Of a DNA stretch of 64,000 nucleotides, positions 25,396 to 37,742 are shown in pieces; within the stretch, counting starts at the first letter, position 1, and the number at the start of each line of letters is the position of its first letter. The translations under genes and the position numbers were made by a program. Under the pieces are notes generated by a model that made no database searches, had not been told where the DNA came from, and worked only from the letters and a program-made list of their open reading frames with translations. Source of the stretch: Membranipora membranacea (lineage: Eukaryota; Bryozoa; Gymnolaemata; Cheilostomatida; Membraniporidae); contig OU612070.1 in assembly GCA_914767715.1 (NCBI GenBank), positions 21,936,025 through 22,000,024 of the forward strand. The letters run 5' to 3'.

Positions 25396-26334
25396 GGCCA
25401 CATGGCAAGAGGTAGCAGCAGCGCTGTGACAATGTTATACCTTTCTAACATAAAAGTGATTTTCACCCTTCTGACACCTTTTATAACAGAGGATGATGAT
25501 TGATGTTACAACCACATGAACACTCACCCCTTGAGGGATAATATGAACATTCTGCCATCTATCGCTATCTCTGAGCCCTTCTTGAATTTCTTCCTGATAC
25601 AACAGCTGCCGATGTGTCTACAAATATGATGAACCAAACTTAATGTCAATGATATTTTTGTGTGAAGTGCCTATATATAGGCTTGTCACCGCAGCCACTT
25701 TCAAACAAAAAATTGACATGGCAAACCAATATATACTATGTTTTACAAAAACAGGGAGAATGGGAGTAGTCACTCCTCGTGCAAAGAGGGGATTACTCTC
25801 TGCATATTCATTTATCTTACTTGCAAACCTGCTGAACTAAAAAACACTATCACAAGGCAACAAAGCTTTTAAGGAAATAAACAAACTGGAAGGCAAGACT
25901 AAATCTTTTGGTGGCTGGGATATAAGAGAACTAGCTGAAATCTCCCCAGATATTCATGTCATGTTCCATCCTGAGAGATGAAACAGCCTATATCATTGAG
26001 TAACCCTACTTGAAGCATTTTCCATCTACCTGAATATCTTAGGATATGATTAAGGGTATGGACTTTCGCCATAGATCTATCAATGCTCAAACAAACTGCT
26101 CTGCAAAATTAGGAAAGTCTTTTGTAGGCTGGTGTAGCTATCTAAATGATAGGTTGATACTCCAGCCTGGAATTGACAGTTAACACATTTACATAACAAC
26201 TTCTCAGAGCTTCAGGCTTTACTTGTACCCAATCATAGATAACTAAAATTGATTGCAGAAAAAAAACTTGCCTTGCTGTCTCTGAAGATGACAAGAAAAA
26301 CGTAGCAGTCCAATTGCTATAAGGGTCTTCGTGC

Positions 26335-26406
26335 AGATCATAATAATACATACAGATCATAATAATACGTACAGATCATAATAATACGTACAGATCATAA
26401 TAATAC
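26335..26406. repeat. 19-bp minisatellite, four units
   Basis: Same CAGATCATAATAATACGTA unit as at 14992, with two fewer copies. Confidence 0.75.
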
Positions 26407-26764
26407 GATATAATAATAATGTCACTATTATTGTGTTACTTTGTCATTGGTTATAAAAGACACACTAGCAAAAACTTCAATTGGACCATTATCATCCATG
26501 TAACCCAGCAAGGCCAGTCCACAATGTACTAGTGACCAGTGTGTTGAAGTTATCCATTTCCAGAGGAACTTTGGTATCATAAACAATTATAATTTGCAAG
26601 ACTAGAAGATACAAAACGTATTACTGTACAACTGTACAACTGTACTCCTTGGTACAACGTTACTTTAGTAACTTTGGCAAATTGTGATCAGACATAAAAG
26701 GAAACATAAATCAAAGCCATAGCACTAAAATACTGACAGCTGTACAAAGTGTTCACTATACAAT

Positions 26765-27040
26765 TTGGATGATAACAAAACTTCTATCAAAATAAGTTCA
26801 CTGTTTATAAAAGTTGATAAGGGAGTTTCTCTCCCATGTAAGACAACTCCAAAGTTGTCCAATATGATATTCCGTACATCTGCTAGGATGAATACACGAT
26901 CACCAAACCACCGCACAGTCAAGATGGCTCCTGGTTATCGCTGTGATACTGATCCAATCATCATTCATAATACATCCACTCTGCACCTTGCATGTCACCG
27001 CGGCTTAAGACATTATTGTGATATTGCTAAAATCATATAA
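26765..27040 (+). CDS. Short conserved open frame, unit B copy (doubtful)
   Basis: 91 codons, the counterpart of 15404-15712 with the same STLHLACHRG ankyrin-like segment. It ends earlier because the lysine codon before ISL in A becomes a stop. Coding status is unproven. Confidence 0.2.
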   Translation: MDDNKTSIKISSLFIKVDKGVSLPCKTTPKLSNMIFRTSARMNTRSPNHRTVKMAPGYRCDTDPIIIHNTSTLHLACHRGLRHYCDIAKII

Positions 27041-28387
27041 AATCGGTGTCGGTTATCGGGGAAGGCTCATTGAAGGGACATGATTATTCAGGAAAGTAGT
27101 ACATAGTTGGAGTAAAATAAAGTGAATGATATGTTTGACTGTTAGCTTCAAGTGTTTTGTACCCAAAACACACATTTGGAAAGTCACTTCTTTACTGTTG
27201 AATAACTAGCTGAGATATAGAACAACAGTGTACCCACCTATGTAATCACTGCATGTTACTTATGACTACCAAAGTCATAAGATAAATGTAAAAAAAATAT
27301 GGTGAAGTGGCCTCGTCAGCTTGAAGGGATAAGTGACTGAAAGACTTTCTAGTATAATTTAATATGAGGCCTCATATTTTGTGCCAGAGAGGAATCTACC
27401 TTCGGAACAAATCGTCATATTCAATTTCGCTGTGCTGGAAGAAATCTCATAAAAATAATCATGTTATTGAGATGACAATAGATTAGTTCCAAGTTTTGTA
27501 TATTTCAACATGAACATCGTCTTCAGCTAGCACCCTACTTGAAAGAAAAGAAAAACCATGCAGGATTAAATCTACCAAAGAATGCCCAGTATGAAGGTTA
27601 TATTGTGGATCTTATGCAGGCTATGGCGGAGCAGATTCTGGTGGATAATTCCTTTGGTAAGTTCTCATAGGCGGTCAATCACTCGAACTTGCATTTTTTG
27701 TCTCTGCTACTGATTGCTCATAGATATCAACGAATGTTTTAAAAGATTTTAAAACATGGTGGTGTGTATATAGAACAGCTGTGATCCATTTTGCCTGCAT
27801 TTGAAGTTGCATCTCTCGAGTCGACGTCGACTCACCAGTTGCGTGCAAATTGGATCAAACTTGATTTAGAGTGTATTTAACCAGTTTCCAGTTTCCATGA
27901 TCCATATTCTTCTCATTTAAAAATCAATTTGGATTATGCATTTTATTCATCATATTGATAATTCTTTGGGAGATTGACCAATCAGATGTTTAAATCAGAT
28001 GGTGACTCTTGAGACCCTTTTTGTTATTATAGAGCTGAAATATGAGCTAAATTAGGTGAAGGATGGACAGTATGGTAGTGCTATAGGTGATGGTGAGTGA
28101 TGGGATGGTATGGTGGGAGAGGTTATGAGAGGTGTAAGTAATAGCAACTTACCCAGTTTTTCACCAGTAGAACCAAACAGCAAAACACTGAGTTTCGTAG
28201 GAACTTAGCTCGACTTTCCACCACAGCACCTGGATATTCAGTTCCCCATACTTTCAGCGCTGAAAGTTCGACAAACATACAAATTGGTGTGTTGGAAATG
28301 CACTCAGCCAAATTGAGTGACACTCTGATTAAATCACATAGAATGGATAGTTAGAGAAAGAACATATTGTACAAGTTTTGCGTATCG

Positions 28388-28655
28388 TTTTTTTTCAAAA
28401 TTCTAGTTATTCACGATTATTGATAAATAATTTAAATAAATAACATTAATTTAATATATTCAATTATTTATCATTATTTGATTTGAATTTAAATTATTAT
28501 TTAAATAATTATTATTAATCATTATTATAAATAAAATAATAGTTTAAAAAATAAATAATTTAAAAATAACTTATAAATAAAAATTATTTAAATATTTATA
28601 TAATTTAAATGTTTAATATTATAATATTTAAGATTTAATATATTGTGTAATATAC
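28388..28655. repeat. Very AT-rich low-complexity stretch
   Basis: Counterpart of 17155-17425 with small indels. Confidence 0.75.
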
Positions 28656-28802
28656 ACCAGTGCAAACACGCATTCTTGTGTTATTGTGAGCAGAAAATAA
28701 AGTTCATATAAATCAATCGAATAGACTACGCAGATGAATTAACTAAGCTTGCCAATGGTTATAATAAATTGTTTATCTGTTGACATTCAATACATTTGGT
28801 GA

Positions 28803-29021
<219 letters not shown>

Positions 29022-29177
29022 TGAATCATCATTATTTATAACTTTCGCCAATATGTTTAATAATCAGACTTTAAATTTGTGAAGACAACTCTGGGGTCAG
29101 ACCAAGGGAGACCTGAAGAGATGTCTACCTTGACTGTCTGGCACATTAGTCCTGAGGTTGAAACATCCATACTTCCA

Positions 29178-29255
29178 TTTTTCCCCTCCGGGGGACCGTC
29201 GGACGGGGGGGGGGGCAAAGTCTGGGGGGGGGGGGGGGCTCAGACTAATACTTCC
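29178..29255. mobile_element. G-rich insertion in pseudogene intron
   Basis: About 78 bp absent from unit B. It contains GTCGGACGGGG, two long G runs and CTCAGACTAAT. The same word order recurs at about 57800-57872, so it is probably a dispersed element; ends are uncertain. Confidence 0.5.
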
Positions 29256-31487
29256 CTAAACAATCCATGCAGTCCCATCATATACTTTGATGTCATCTAA
29301 CATCTATGACCGCTATTTGTCCGCTAAGAACATTGAAAAGTTGAAATAAATATCAAAAATCTTTTGACCATTATGTTACAGTAAATAATTGCTGTATTTA
29401 CATATTTAGTGTTGCTGATAATGATTGATGTATTTGTTACCTGATTAGTGTCAGTGATAGTGGTGAGCTTCAGTATGTTTCTCTTCTCGAGGTTTTCCCG
29501 ACCGAGTGGGAGAATCCATTCCTCTGTCAGGATAACTACGAGTTCCTGGAGAATCCGTTCAATCTTCCCAACGCCTTCTGGTTTCCTGTCGGCTCTATCA
29601 TGCAGCAGGGTAAGTTGAAGGTTTTCGTTCAAAAAATTCTCTACCGCTATTACCCTAAAAAACAATCAGATTCATACAACAGATGATAGGCAGTAAGACG
29701 TCTCACAGATCAGAATGATAACTTACCTATCACTTATCTTAAAAAGAGATTGCGTAAATGTTGGTTGTTGCCATAAACCAAGGAGTTAGAGACTCCTTGC
29801 ATAGAATTAATAAGAGGTATATTAATATAATAAGTCTATGGTTGCTGCTATCGATGAGACAAACATGCTGATGTTAACACAATTTCGAAAGATGAATCGA
29901 TTGTAGCAATCAAGCTCAAACTGGTCACATCTACCAGGGAATAATTTGGCAAGGATTTATATCATACCTATATAATAGTAAATCGCAAAAGTGAAACATA
30001 ATAGGAGTAGGTAGTTTCGCCTTTCTGTAACAACACCTAATCAATCCGTCTATTTATCAATGGTGTGTTTTGTTTGCAGGATGTGACATATTGCCTAAAC
30101 AAGGATCACAGCCATATCATGGTGGCTGTTCACGCTGATTATCATATCCTCATATACAGCAAACTTCGCAGCTCTCCTTACTATTACAACTCCATCCGAC
30201 ACTATCAAAAGTGCTGATGACTTAGCTGCCCAAACTGCTATCGGATATGGATGCAAGGTAGATTAGCCAAAACAAAACCATAGGTTATGTTCTCTTCTTG
30301 TTTCTATGCCAGGTCAGGCTATCAATCAAATCAAGCTTTAAACCTCCCATACACAACACAAAAATGGGAATCTCCTGGCTGATAAATTTCTTTGCAAATC
30401 AAGCCTTACAAAATTAATTTCTTGTCCTGTAGGAGTTACATGAGGTCTTATTGTGAGAAGAGTGAACATCGAGTTATCTTCTTAATTTTCAGGAGGATTC
30501 AACTTCAAAAACAGTCAATTAAATGAGTTTTTGTATCAGTCGATGCTCTTACAGATATGTTAAGGTCCGTTCAGCTACTACAATGATTAATTGCAATGGA
30601 GGTAGCATTGGCCATTTTATGTACAGCTTATTATTATGAACAACCAATATCAACTTTGAACATTCAAGGCTACACAAAGACCAAAGCAATATATTGACAG
30701 GCAGCTAGTGATGTAATTCTTCAGGGTAAAATTAAAGATAGCATTACAAGATTCTATATGTTGGGCTGATTTTTCTGATGCACGGCTATTACACACATAT
30801 AATTTTTATATGATTTAGATCCAATAGTATTACTCTCTCAATCGCCTTGCTTGCATAGTAATTGGCAGTTGTCATCCCTTTCTACAATGAGAGACGATTA
30901 CATTTCATTTATGTTGCTTTTATATTTGAAGGTATCAGCGTACGAGATTCTGGTGTTATGGTTGAGGAATGCAGTGGACGGTACATTTCCCAGCTCTGCA
31001 TCACATAACAGTCTAGATAGAAGATCACTGTCCATACAAGGAAATCATTTCATGCAGCATCACAAGGTAAGATTTAGAGGATTGATGTAAAATATCCTGT
31101 GAGGGGTCCTACCACAAGAGAATAAAACAAGCGCTAAATACAGCTAAATACAAACCACCTGTACGTGGTAGTCAAACAGACCCATGAAAGAAAGAAAAAC
31201 CAATCTTCAAGTCTAGAAGAGGGCAACAAGCTGTAACACTCCAATGCTTCCATAACTGACCGATGCCACAATACATTTTGCCCACGTGAGGAAATTCAAC
31301 CATGAATCGATCTGCGGCCATAATTGACTTCTCTGCCATGGGTCGGCCAAGCCGAGATACTTTATATAATCCTTCTCCAAACAAAGCTAGCCTGAAGTAT
31401 TTGTAATTTTTTTTGCAGGCAAATATTGCCAACTCAATGATAGAAGAAGAGACAGAACCACTGAATGGACACGTTAACAGACATTAA

Positions 31488-33930
31488 GATAACAAGTCTG
31501 ATCACCACATTGACGGCCCACTTACACTGACAAAAACAGTGATCAACCTTATGCCAATCAGAGTGAAAAGTTTTCTGAGCCGTGGTTACCTGAGACTGGA
31601 TTTATAGAGATTCATCCAGTCCAACGCTGACATATTATAATACACAAGTGGTTACAGGAATCTAAATCCAGAATTCGATTAGAAATCCATGATTCGGTGC
31701 TATGCTAGAGCATGAGATTGGTATAAATCTATATTGGTTTTGTATAGTTCTACACATAGCATTTATAAGTCATTTTAACTTGATTTATCACTTTTCTGTT
31801 CTCATGAACTACTCGGCCCATATCAAAAATTTATTCAATGATACATTGATAGTGGTCTGATAAGATTCTATCTTTCTATTTTTCTGGAATCGTACGTTTC
31901 TAAATTGACTGATTATACTCTAATATACTAAAAACTAGAGATGACTAGATCAGGACATTGGCCTGTAGTCCCATTCTAAAGTGGGTTTTGACGGAGCTTA
32001 TCCTGTCAGCAGCTCAGACTACTAAACAAAATTGTGTCAACATGTCAGCAAGGGTATTTGCGCTATTGCATCTTGGGAAAGTATATAATGCGAACTCTTC
32101 CAGCTCCAATGCTGATCACCGGTCCCTATGTCTCAAAGCAGACCTGCAGTTCCGCAGAAAGTCTTCTTATGTCTACGTTGTAAAACATTGTATATATTAT
32201 ATTCACAGTTTATGTAGTATGTTTAGCTTTTACTGGTAACAGCAGCGAGGGCACAATTCAATAATCAAAATATTCCAGCATGCATTCGGCATATGGCACC
32301 ATATCAATCTCCACCCACCCTACCTTATCAGTCTAGTACTCAGTATGCATAATAATGTTGATGGATAGGGAATTCCCCTTACTTCCTTGAGTACAATTAC
32401 AATACAGCGCCGTGATAATTATGCAGCGGAAACATTGTGATAACAACTGGCTGACAATTCATTGACGATTGGCGTTTTTTTCAGGTACTCATACAGTAGT
32501 GATATATATCGATGTTACCAATGACAAACCCTTCTCTGTTAAAAGACAACACACCAGACACTAACCTAGATTGAAGACCATAACACAATTCACTGCTACA
32601 TAAGATGAGAGTGTAGGCAATGGGGGGGGGGGGGGGGGGCTCAGCCCAGATATCACTACCATAGATACTGAAAACGCAATGCATCGCTAAATTAATTTTC
32701 TAGATAATTACCTTTCCTATTCTGAGGATAAAGGGTCACCAAGAAATGATATCATCTATGCTTAGGCTATAAAACAGACCAACCATTAGACCTGGATAAT
32801 TTGGAAATATTTTGGTCTGAGGCAGAGAACATCGATAACAATGGGCAAAATTCTAGAGAGCAAGCCTCCCAGCACATTCTGATTACAGACAAACAGAGCT
32901 CAACACGCTATGATGCCAGATAGAGTAATGTTTTATGAGCTGTATGTCATACTCAGCATCCTGAGTCTGAAAACAAACAGAACACTTGAGATGTCCGCCC
33001 AGTGCTATGTGAATGTCATCATTGAAGTCCTTAGTGCGACAGCTGTGCTGTCTCCTTTATTTTCTTTTACTAGCACAATTTTGTGGAAAGATTGAGCTAC
33101 TAGCTTACATACATTACAGGGCTGCATGGAAAAGGGAGTGCATACAGGCTTGTGCCTTGCATCCCTTAATATCATATTTCCATTGAAAGGCTGGATCAAA
33201 CTTTTTAAGAACCAAGATGGTTGGTGAAACACATAGACTTAAAAATAAATCAGTCTATTATAACGAGTCTAGCAGGCTAGCAGGAAAAATTCTACATAGC
33301 CTTTAGTCGATGTCCATTGTGTTTGTTCGGGCTATACCATAGTTGAGTAGAGGATATCAGACTAATCAGATTCAGATAACATGAGCATGTGATGATGATT
33401 CATGCTGAAGAACCTGCTGGCATGATTCCAGAATCTACAAATACACAGCAAAGTGTACATAGTTATCAGACTAAAACAATGGGCTGCATCACAATCTGCG
33501 ACCATAACAACTGATAAGAAATCCCAGGGCATCACAACAGGAGCATCCAATAGGATTGTGCCAATTTAAAGAATATCCTAATCCTTCTTTTGATTGGTTG
33601 ATAATTGCAATTAGTATTTTTGGAATCTGGGAATACTACGCTATGGCTAAATGGTCGGAAATCCCCTTCGTTTTGTGAATGCATCATGTGACTAATAGGA
33701 AATAAAAGCGCTTTACCGCACGAATGGCATTGCAGTTGATTAAAGTAACCTGGTGCAGCAACATCAGATTATGAAATAGAAATATAGAAAAATGAAAAAA
33801 AATTGAAAAATAGAAAAATAGAAAAAAAGTAAAATAGAAAAATAGAAAAAACAGAGATATATTAGAAAAGTTTTTAACTCATAACCTGGTTTCCAGTTTA
33901 TAGAGCCTGTGTTGTAGTCCTTACCTTTTG
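31488..33930. other. Unit C spacer
   Basis: Counterpart of 9787-12140. It has a poly-G run at 32622-32639. The short open frame of A and B is interrupted here by a stop near 32763, arguing against that frame being a gene. A-rich low complexity at about 33776-33850. Confidence 0.5.
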
Positions 33931-34326
33931 CAATGAGACAAAGTTTCAATTCAAGAGCTACTGGATATTTAAAGGACAACAATGCCATCAATGAGGTAAG
34001 AATTAGAATCAATAAATATTCATTGATACATTGGTTAGAGCAAAGAAGAGTTCCAGTCAAGATGACATGTTTTGGAATATATTATTTTAGATTCAAGAGA
34101 TTTGTACTAATTATTATATATTATATACTATGTATTTATCATGATTATGAAGCCTTGCACATACTCTAATTATTTTTTCGTACGAAAAAATTGAAGTTAA
34201 AAAGGATTGATAGAGTTTGATGTTAATTATGACAGCTATATGATAGGTTATTTTCTGCCGAATATTTTCACCTCACGGAGGGTTATTCAAAATAAAAGAA
34301 ATAAGAGGTGTAATTATGATTGTAGA

Positions 34327-34821
34327 ATGCCAAGCTGGAACGATATGCCGCACCAAGATTTGATTTGGGAGAGGGAGTTTGGGGAAAGTTCAGACGAAGA
34401 CGAAAACAACATCGCTGACATCGACACAGCATCCTACAACTTGGCTGTGAAATCGACCACTGTCTACCACGTGGGACAACTGATCGCTGTGCAGGAGTCA
34501 GTGACTGATGACGAGACTGACTCTCTTGCCTCGGCAACTCAAGTTGTCAGTGATGATGCATCGGATTTGAGCGATTTGAGTGACGACGAAGATGACTATG
34601 ACAGTGAAATTGAGACAGCCGGTGAATTCTCTAGTGATGATACTGACCAGGAAGAATCCGTTACAGAAGACTCGATATTGGACGCAAATGAAGAGTTTGA
34701 TACAGACTTTGAGGACTTCCTTCCCAAAGCAACAGAGGAAGATATGTCAGAACTCTCTGAGAAACTCAAACAGTTTTCCATTTTCAGATGCTTTGCACTG
34801 GTTTTAATTCAATGGTTTTAG
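34327..34821 (+). pseudogene. Acidic membrane-protein gene, copy C, membrane region deleted
   Basis: Begins like copies A and B (ATG 2 nt after an acceptor at 34324-34325; 5'-UTR intron 33996-34325) and keeps the acidic N-terminus with extra D/E-S clusters (DLSDLSDDEDDYDSEIE). After FRCFALVL it hits a stop because about 0.6 kb is missing; sequence matching the gene's last codons (ATGGCATGCTTG) resumes at about 34841. The product would be about 164 aa with no complete membrane span. It is either a pseudogene or a soluble acidic-domain protein. Poly(A) signal kept at 35080-35085. Confidence 0.75.
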
Positions 34822-36955
34822 TTTTATATTCTATATTCTATATGGCATGCTTGTGAATTTATCTTCATACTGTTATCTATAACTGTCAATTTTGTGTGAT
34901 CACTCCGGGATTTTTCACTCCATATATATTATGGCATGACATCACTTGATAAGTAATAGTTAACTAATGTAAGTAAAAATCACCATTACATTGTTTTTGA
35001 GTTATCTACTTGATACACAGATTATTGTCATAATTCTCCCATTACATATTTTCAACCATATCCTTTTCATTCTTCAGAAAATAAATGCTTGAAAGATGTT
35101 AATAACCAGAAATTTCTTGTATAACTTGTAACACAGCTAGTAAATACACCTGAGGGTGCTGGGGTTGGAACAATCAATCAATGAATACTCCTGCACCACC
35201 AATAGGGACAATTGATTGATCACTCTTGCTGGCCCAAAGAAGGCCGCATGGCAAGACGTAGCAGCAGTGCTGTGACATTAGTTTTTCTAACATAAAAGTG
35301 ATTTTCACCCTTCTGACACCTTTTATAACGGAGCATGATGATTGATTTTACAACCACATTAACACTCACCCCTGGAGAGATAAAATGAGAGTTCTGCCAT
35401 CTTATCGTTATATCCTATGTCATCTCTGAATTTCTTCTTGATACGGCAGCTGTTGATGGGTCTACAAATATGATGAACCAAACTCAATGATATTTTCATT
35501 GGAAGTGCCTATATAAGCCTTGTCACCACGGCCACATTCAAACAAAAAAAAGCAAACCAATGTATACAAGGATTAACAGAAAAGAGGGAATAGTCCCTCC
35601 ATGTGCAAAGAGGGGACTACTCTCCGCATATTCATTCGTATAACTTGCAAAGCAAAAGTAAATAATCACAAACAAATACAGAACTTTAGTTTGAGTTTCA
35701 ATCTGAAGAGATGATATTGCTTACAAATTAAAACAGCCTTTATCATTATGTTATCTTACTTGTGGTATTATCCACCTACCTAAATATCTTAGGATATTAT
35801 TTGGCTGTGAATTTTCACCATCAATCTTTCATTGCTCTTTACAACTGCTCTGCAAAATCAGGAAAATCACACAGTTTTTTGTATTCTGCAGACAGATCGG
35901 ATTATATCAATGATAGGGTAAGACTCCAGGCTGCACTTAGAGAGTTAACACATAACAAAAAGACAACATGCCAGTACTGCAGACATCACTTGAATCCAAC
36001 TAGCTTAAATTAGCACTAGAAAAGAAACTTACTTTGTTTTCTCTGCAGCAGATGACAAAAACAAAGCAGCGCACTTGCTATAAGAATCTGCATATGGACC
36101 ATAATAATATGATGATAAGTATAATGTCACGATTATTGTGTTTTTTTGTCATTGGTTATAAACAGCACTCTAGCTAACATTTCAATTGGACCATAGTTCA
36201 AGCGCTCAAACTCAAACCTAGCTAGTCAGTGTACTTAGTGACTAGTGAGCTTAATGTTTCTCTGTACAGAAAAACTTTGGTATGATAAACGATTATAATT
36301 TGCGAGATATGACAATATAAAATGTATGTACAGTACATTGTTACTTTAGCGACTATACTAACATTGGCAAATTGCGATCAGACATATAAGGATATATAAA
36401 TCATAGCCATAGCACTAAAATACTGACAGCTGTACAAAGTGTTCACTATAAAATTTGAATGATAACAAAACTTCTATCAAAATAAGTTCATTGTTTATAA
36501 AAGTTGATATGGGAGTTTCTCTCCCATGTAAGACAACTCCAAATTTATTGTTGATATTCCGTGCACCAGATAGCAGGAATATACAATCACCAAACCACTA
36601 CACAGTCAAGATGGCTCCTGGTTATCGGTGTGACACTGATCCAATAATCATTCATAATACATCCACTCTGCACCTCGCATGTCACCGCGGCTCGAGACAT
36701 TATTGTGATATTGCTAAAATCATACGACAACATTACATTTAGTACATAGTTGGAGTAAAAAAAAGTGAATGATATATTATTAGACTGATAGTTTCAACAG
36801 CTTTGTACACAAAACACACATTTGTAAAGTTACTTCTTTACCTGTTATAAACTTGAATAACTAGCTGAGATATAGAAAGTTTAACACGGCGACAGGGTAC
36901 CTACCTATGGAATCACAGCATGTTACTTATGGCTAGATACCAAGGTCATATTATT
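34822..36955. other. Unit C downstream spacer
   Basis: Counterpart of 13611-15925, more diverged. The MITE site is empty at about 35240. Apart from the short open frame at 36455-36742 (ankyrin-like segment retained as STLHLACHRGSRHYCDIAKI), nothing is supported. Confidence 0.45.
36455..36742 (+). CDS. Short conserved open frame, unit C copy (doubtful)
   Basis: 95 codons. The A-type ATG is TTG here, but the frame stays open. It is the most diverged copy and therefore the most useful for testing constraint. Confidence 0.2.
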   Translation: MNDNKTSIKISSLFIKVDMGVSLPCKTTPNLLLIFRAPDSRNIQSPNHYTVKMAPGYRCDTDPIIIHNTSTLHLACHRGSRHYCDIAKIIRQHYI

Positions 36956-36969
36956 ATCAGGTAGAACTG

Positions 36970-37080
36970 TAGTTTAAGCGCTTAAACGGTGGCGGGATGC
37001 TGGTAGAGGCATTTCATTATCAACCACTTTCCCAGACCAAACCAAACCAGTGGTTGGGAAAGTGGTTTAAAATGAAATGC
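36970..37080. mobile_element. MITE family with long inverted repeats, damaged copy
   Basis: The left arm starts TAGTTTAAGCGCTTAAACGG and continues through GATGCTGGTAGAGGCATTTC, like the intact copy at 58795-58953. The right arm is cut short after AAATGAAATGC. It lies just outside the right end of duplication unit C. Confidence 0.75.
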
Positions 37081-37742
37081 TACAATCAGCTATACCGACA
37101 TGTTTAAGCGACATGTTTATACCGACATGTTTAGTAGAATTGATCTTTAACGACTGAGGTGTTGGTCTTTTTGGCAGGATTCCAGCATTTTCAAATAGTG
37201 CCTTGCATTGATTATGCAGAAACAATTCATATGCAGCAGAGCCTGCAGCATGAGTTCCAGGGTCCAATAGCAGTAATAATACTGTCCAATCAAATTATGC
37301 CTTGTGTATGATTGCTTAGTTGGGAATTGAAAACTGGAAAACCCACCTTATAACAAGTATAACCTATCGTATTGGGAAATTTGCTTACTATGCTTATGAC
37401 TGTTTGAAATGCTTCAGTGCAGTAACAAGCTGTACGTGCTTGCATCAACATCATCAAAACATTGAAGCTCTAACAAAGGGGGTTCTAAATTGACAGGCTA
37501 GCAATGATAGACAACCCTAGCTCTAAATATGATAGCTGTCTCAAGGATACCAACATCAGTCACAGTGAGGTAAGTTGCGTGTTTGATATTCGGATACCGA
37601 GTGTGTTTGAGTTTGCTCAGTTCTGCATCTGACCATTTAGTGCAATCATAACAACAGCCTTCGATGACGTTGATGATAAGCTTCTCCCTAATTTCCCACC
37701 ATTTTGAAAGAGTGAAGCTTGCAATACATTCTCATTTCTAGA
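37081..37742. other. Upstream region of membrane-protein copy D
   Basis: No coding gene seen. It includes the end of a 5'-UTR exon (donor CAGTGAG|GTAAGT at 37570) and a 172-bp 5'-UTR intron (37570-37741, acceptor TTTCTAG), mirroring copies A-C. Confidence 0.5.

Larger units (their letters stand above)
15990..27285 (+). repeat. Tandem segmental duplication, unit B (mosaic)
   Basis: Second copy of the block. Its left part (to about 22.1 kb) is nearly identical to unit C and shares C-specific indels. Its right part follows unit A. The junction with A carries a remnant of the exon 9 acceptor (ttctag) but no receptor exons 1-8. Confidence 0.85.
24890..27285. other. Unit B downstream spacer
   Basis: Counterpart of 13611-15925, with no supported gene beyond the listed open frame. 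It contains the complete MITE at 25287-25395, the four-unit minisatellite at 26335-26406 and an AATAAA at 25113-25118. Confidence 0.5.

Noticed and set aside
37719-37742. N-terminal extension of membrane-protein copy D from an upstream TTG
   Set aside because: It spans the intron-exon acceptor and has no counterpart in copies A-C; the ATG at 37743 fits all copies.
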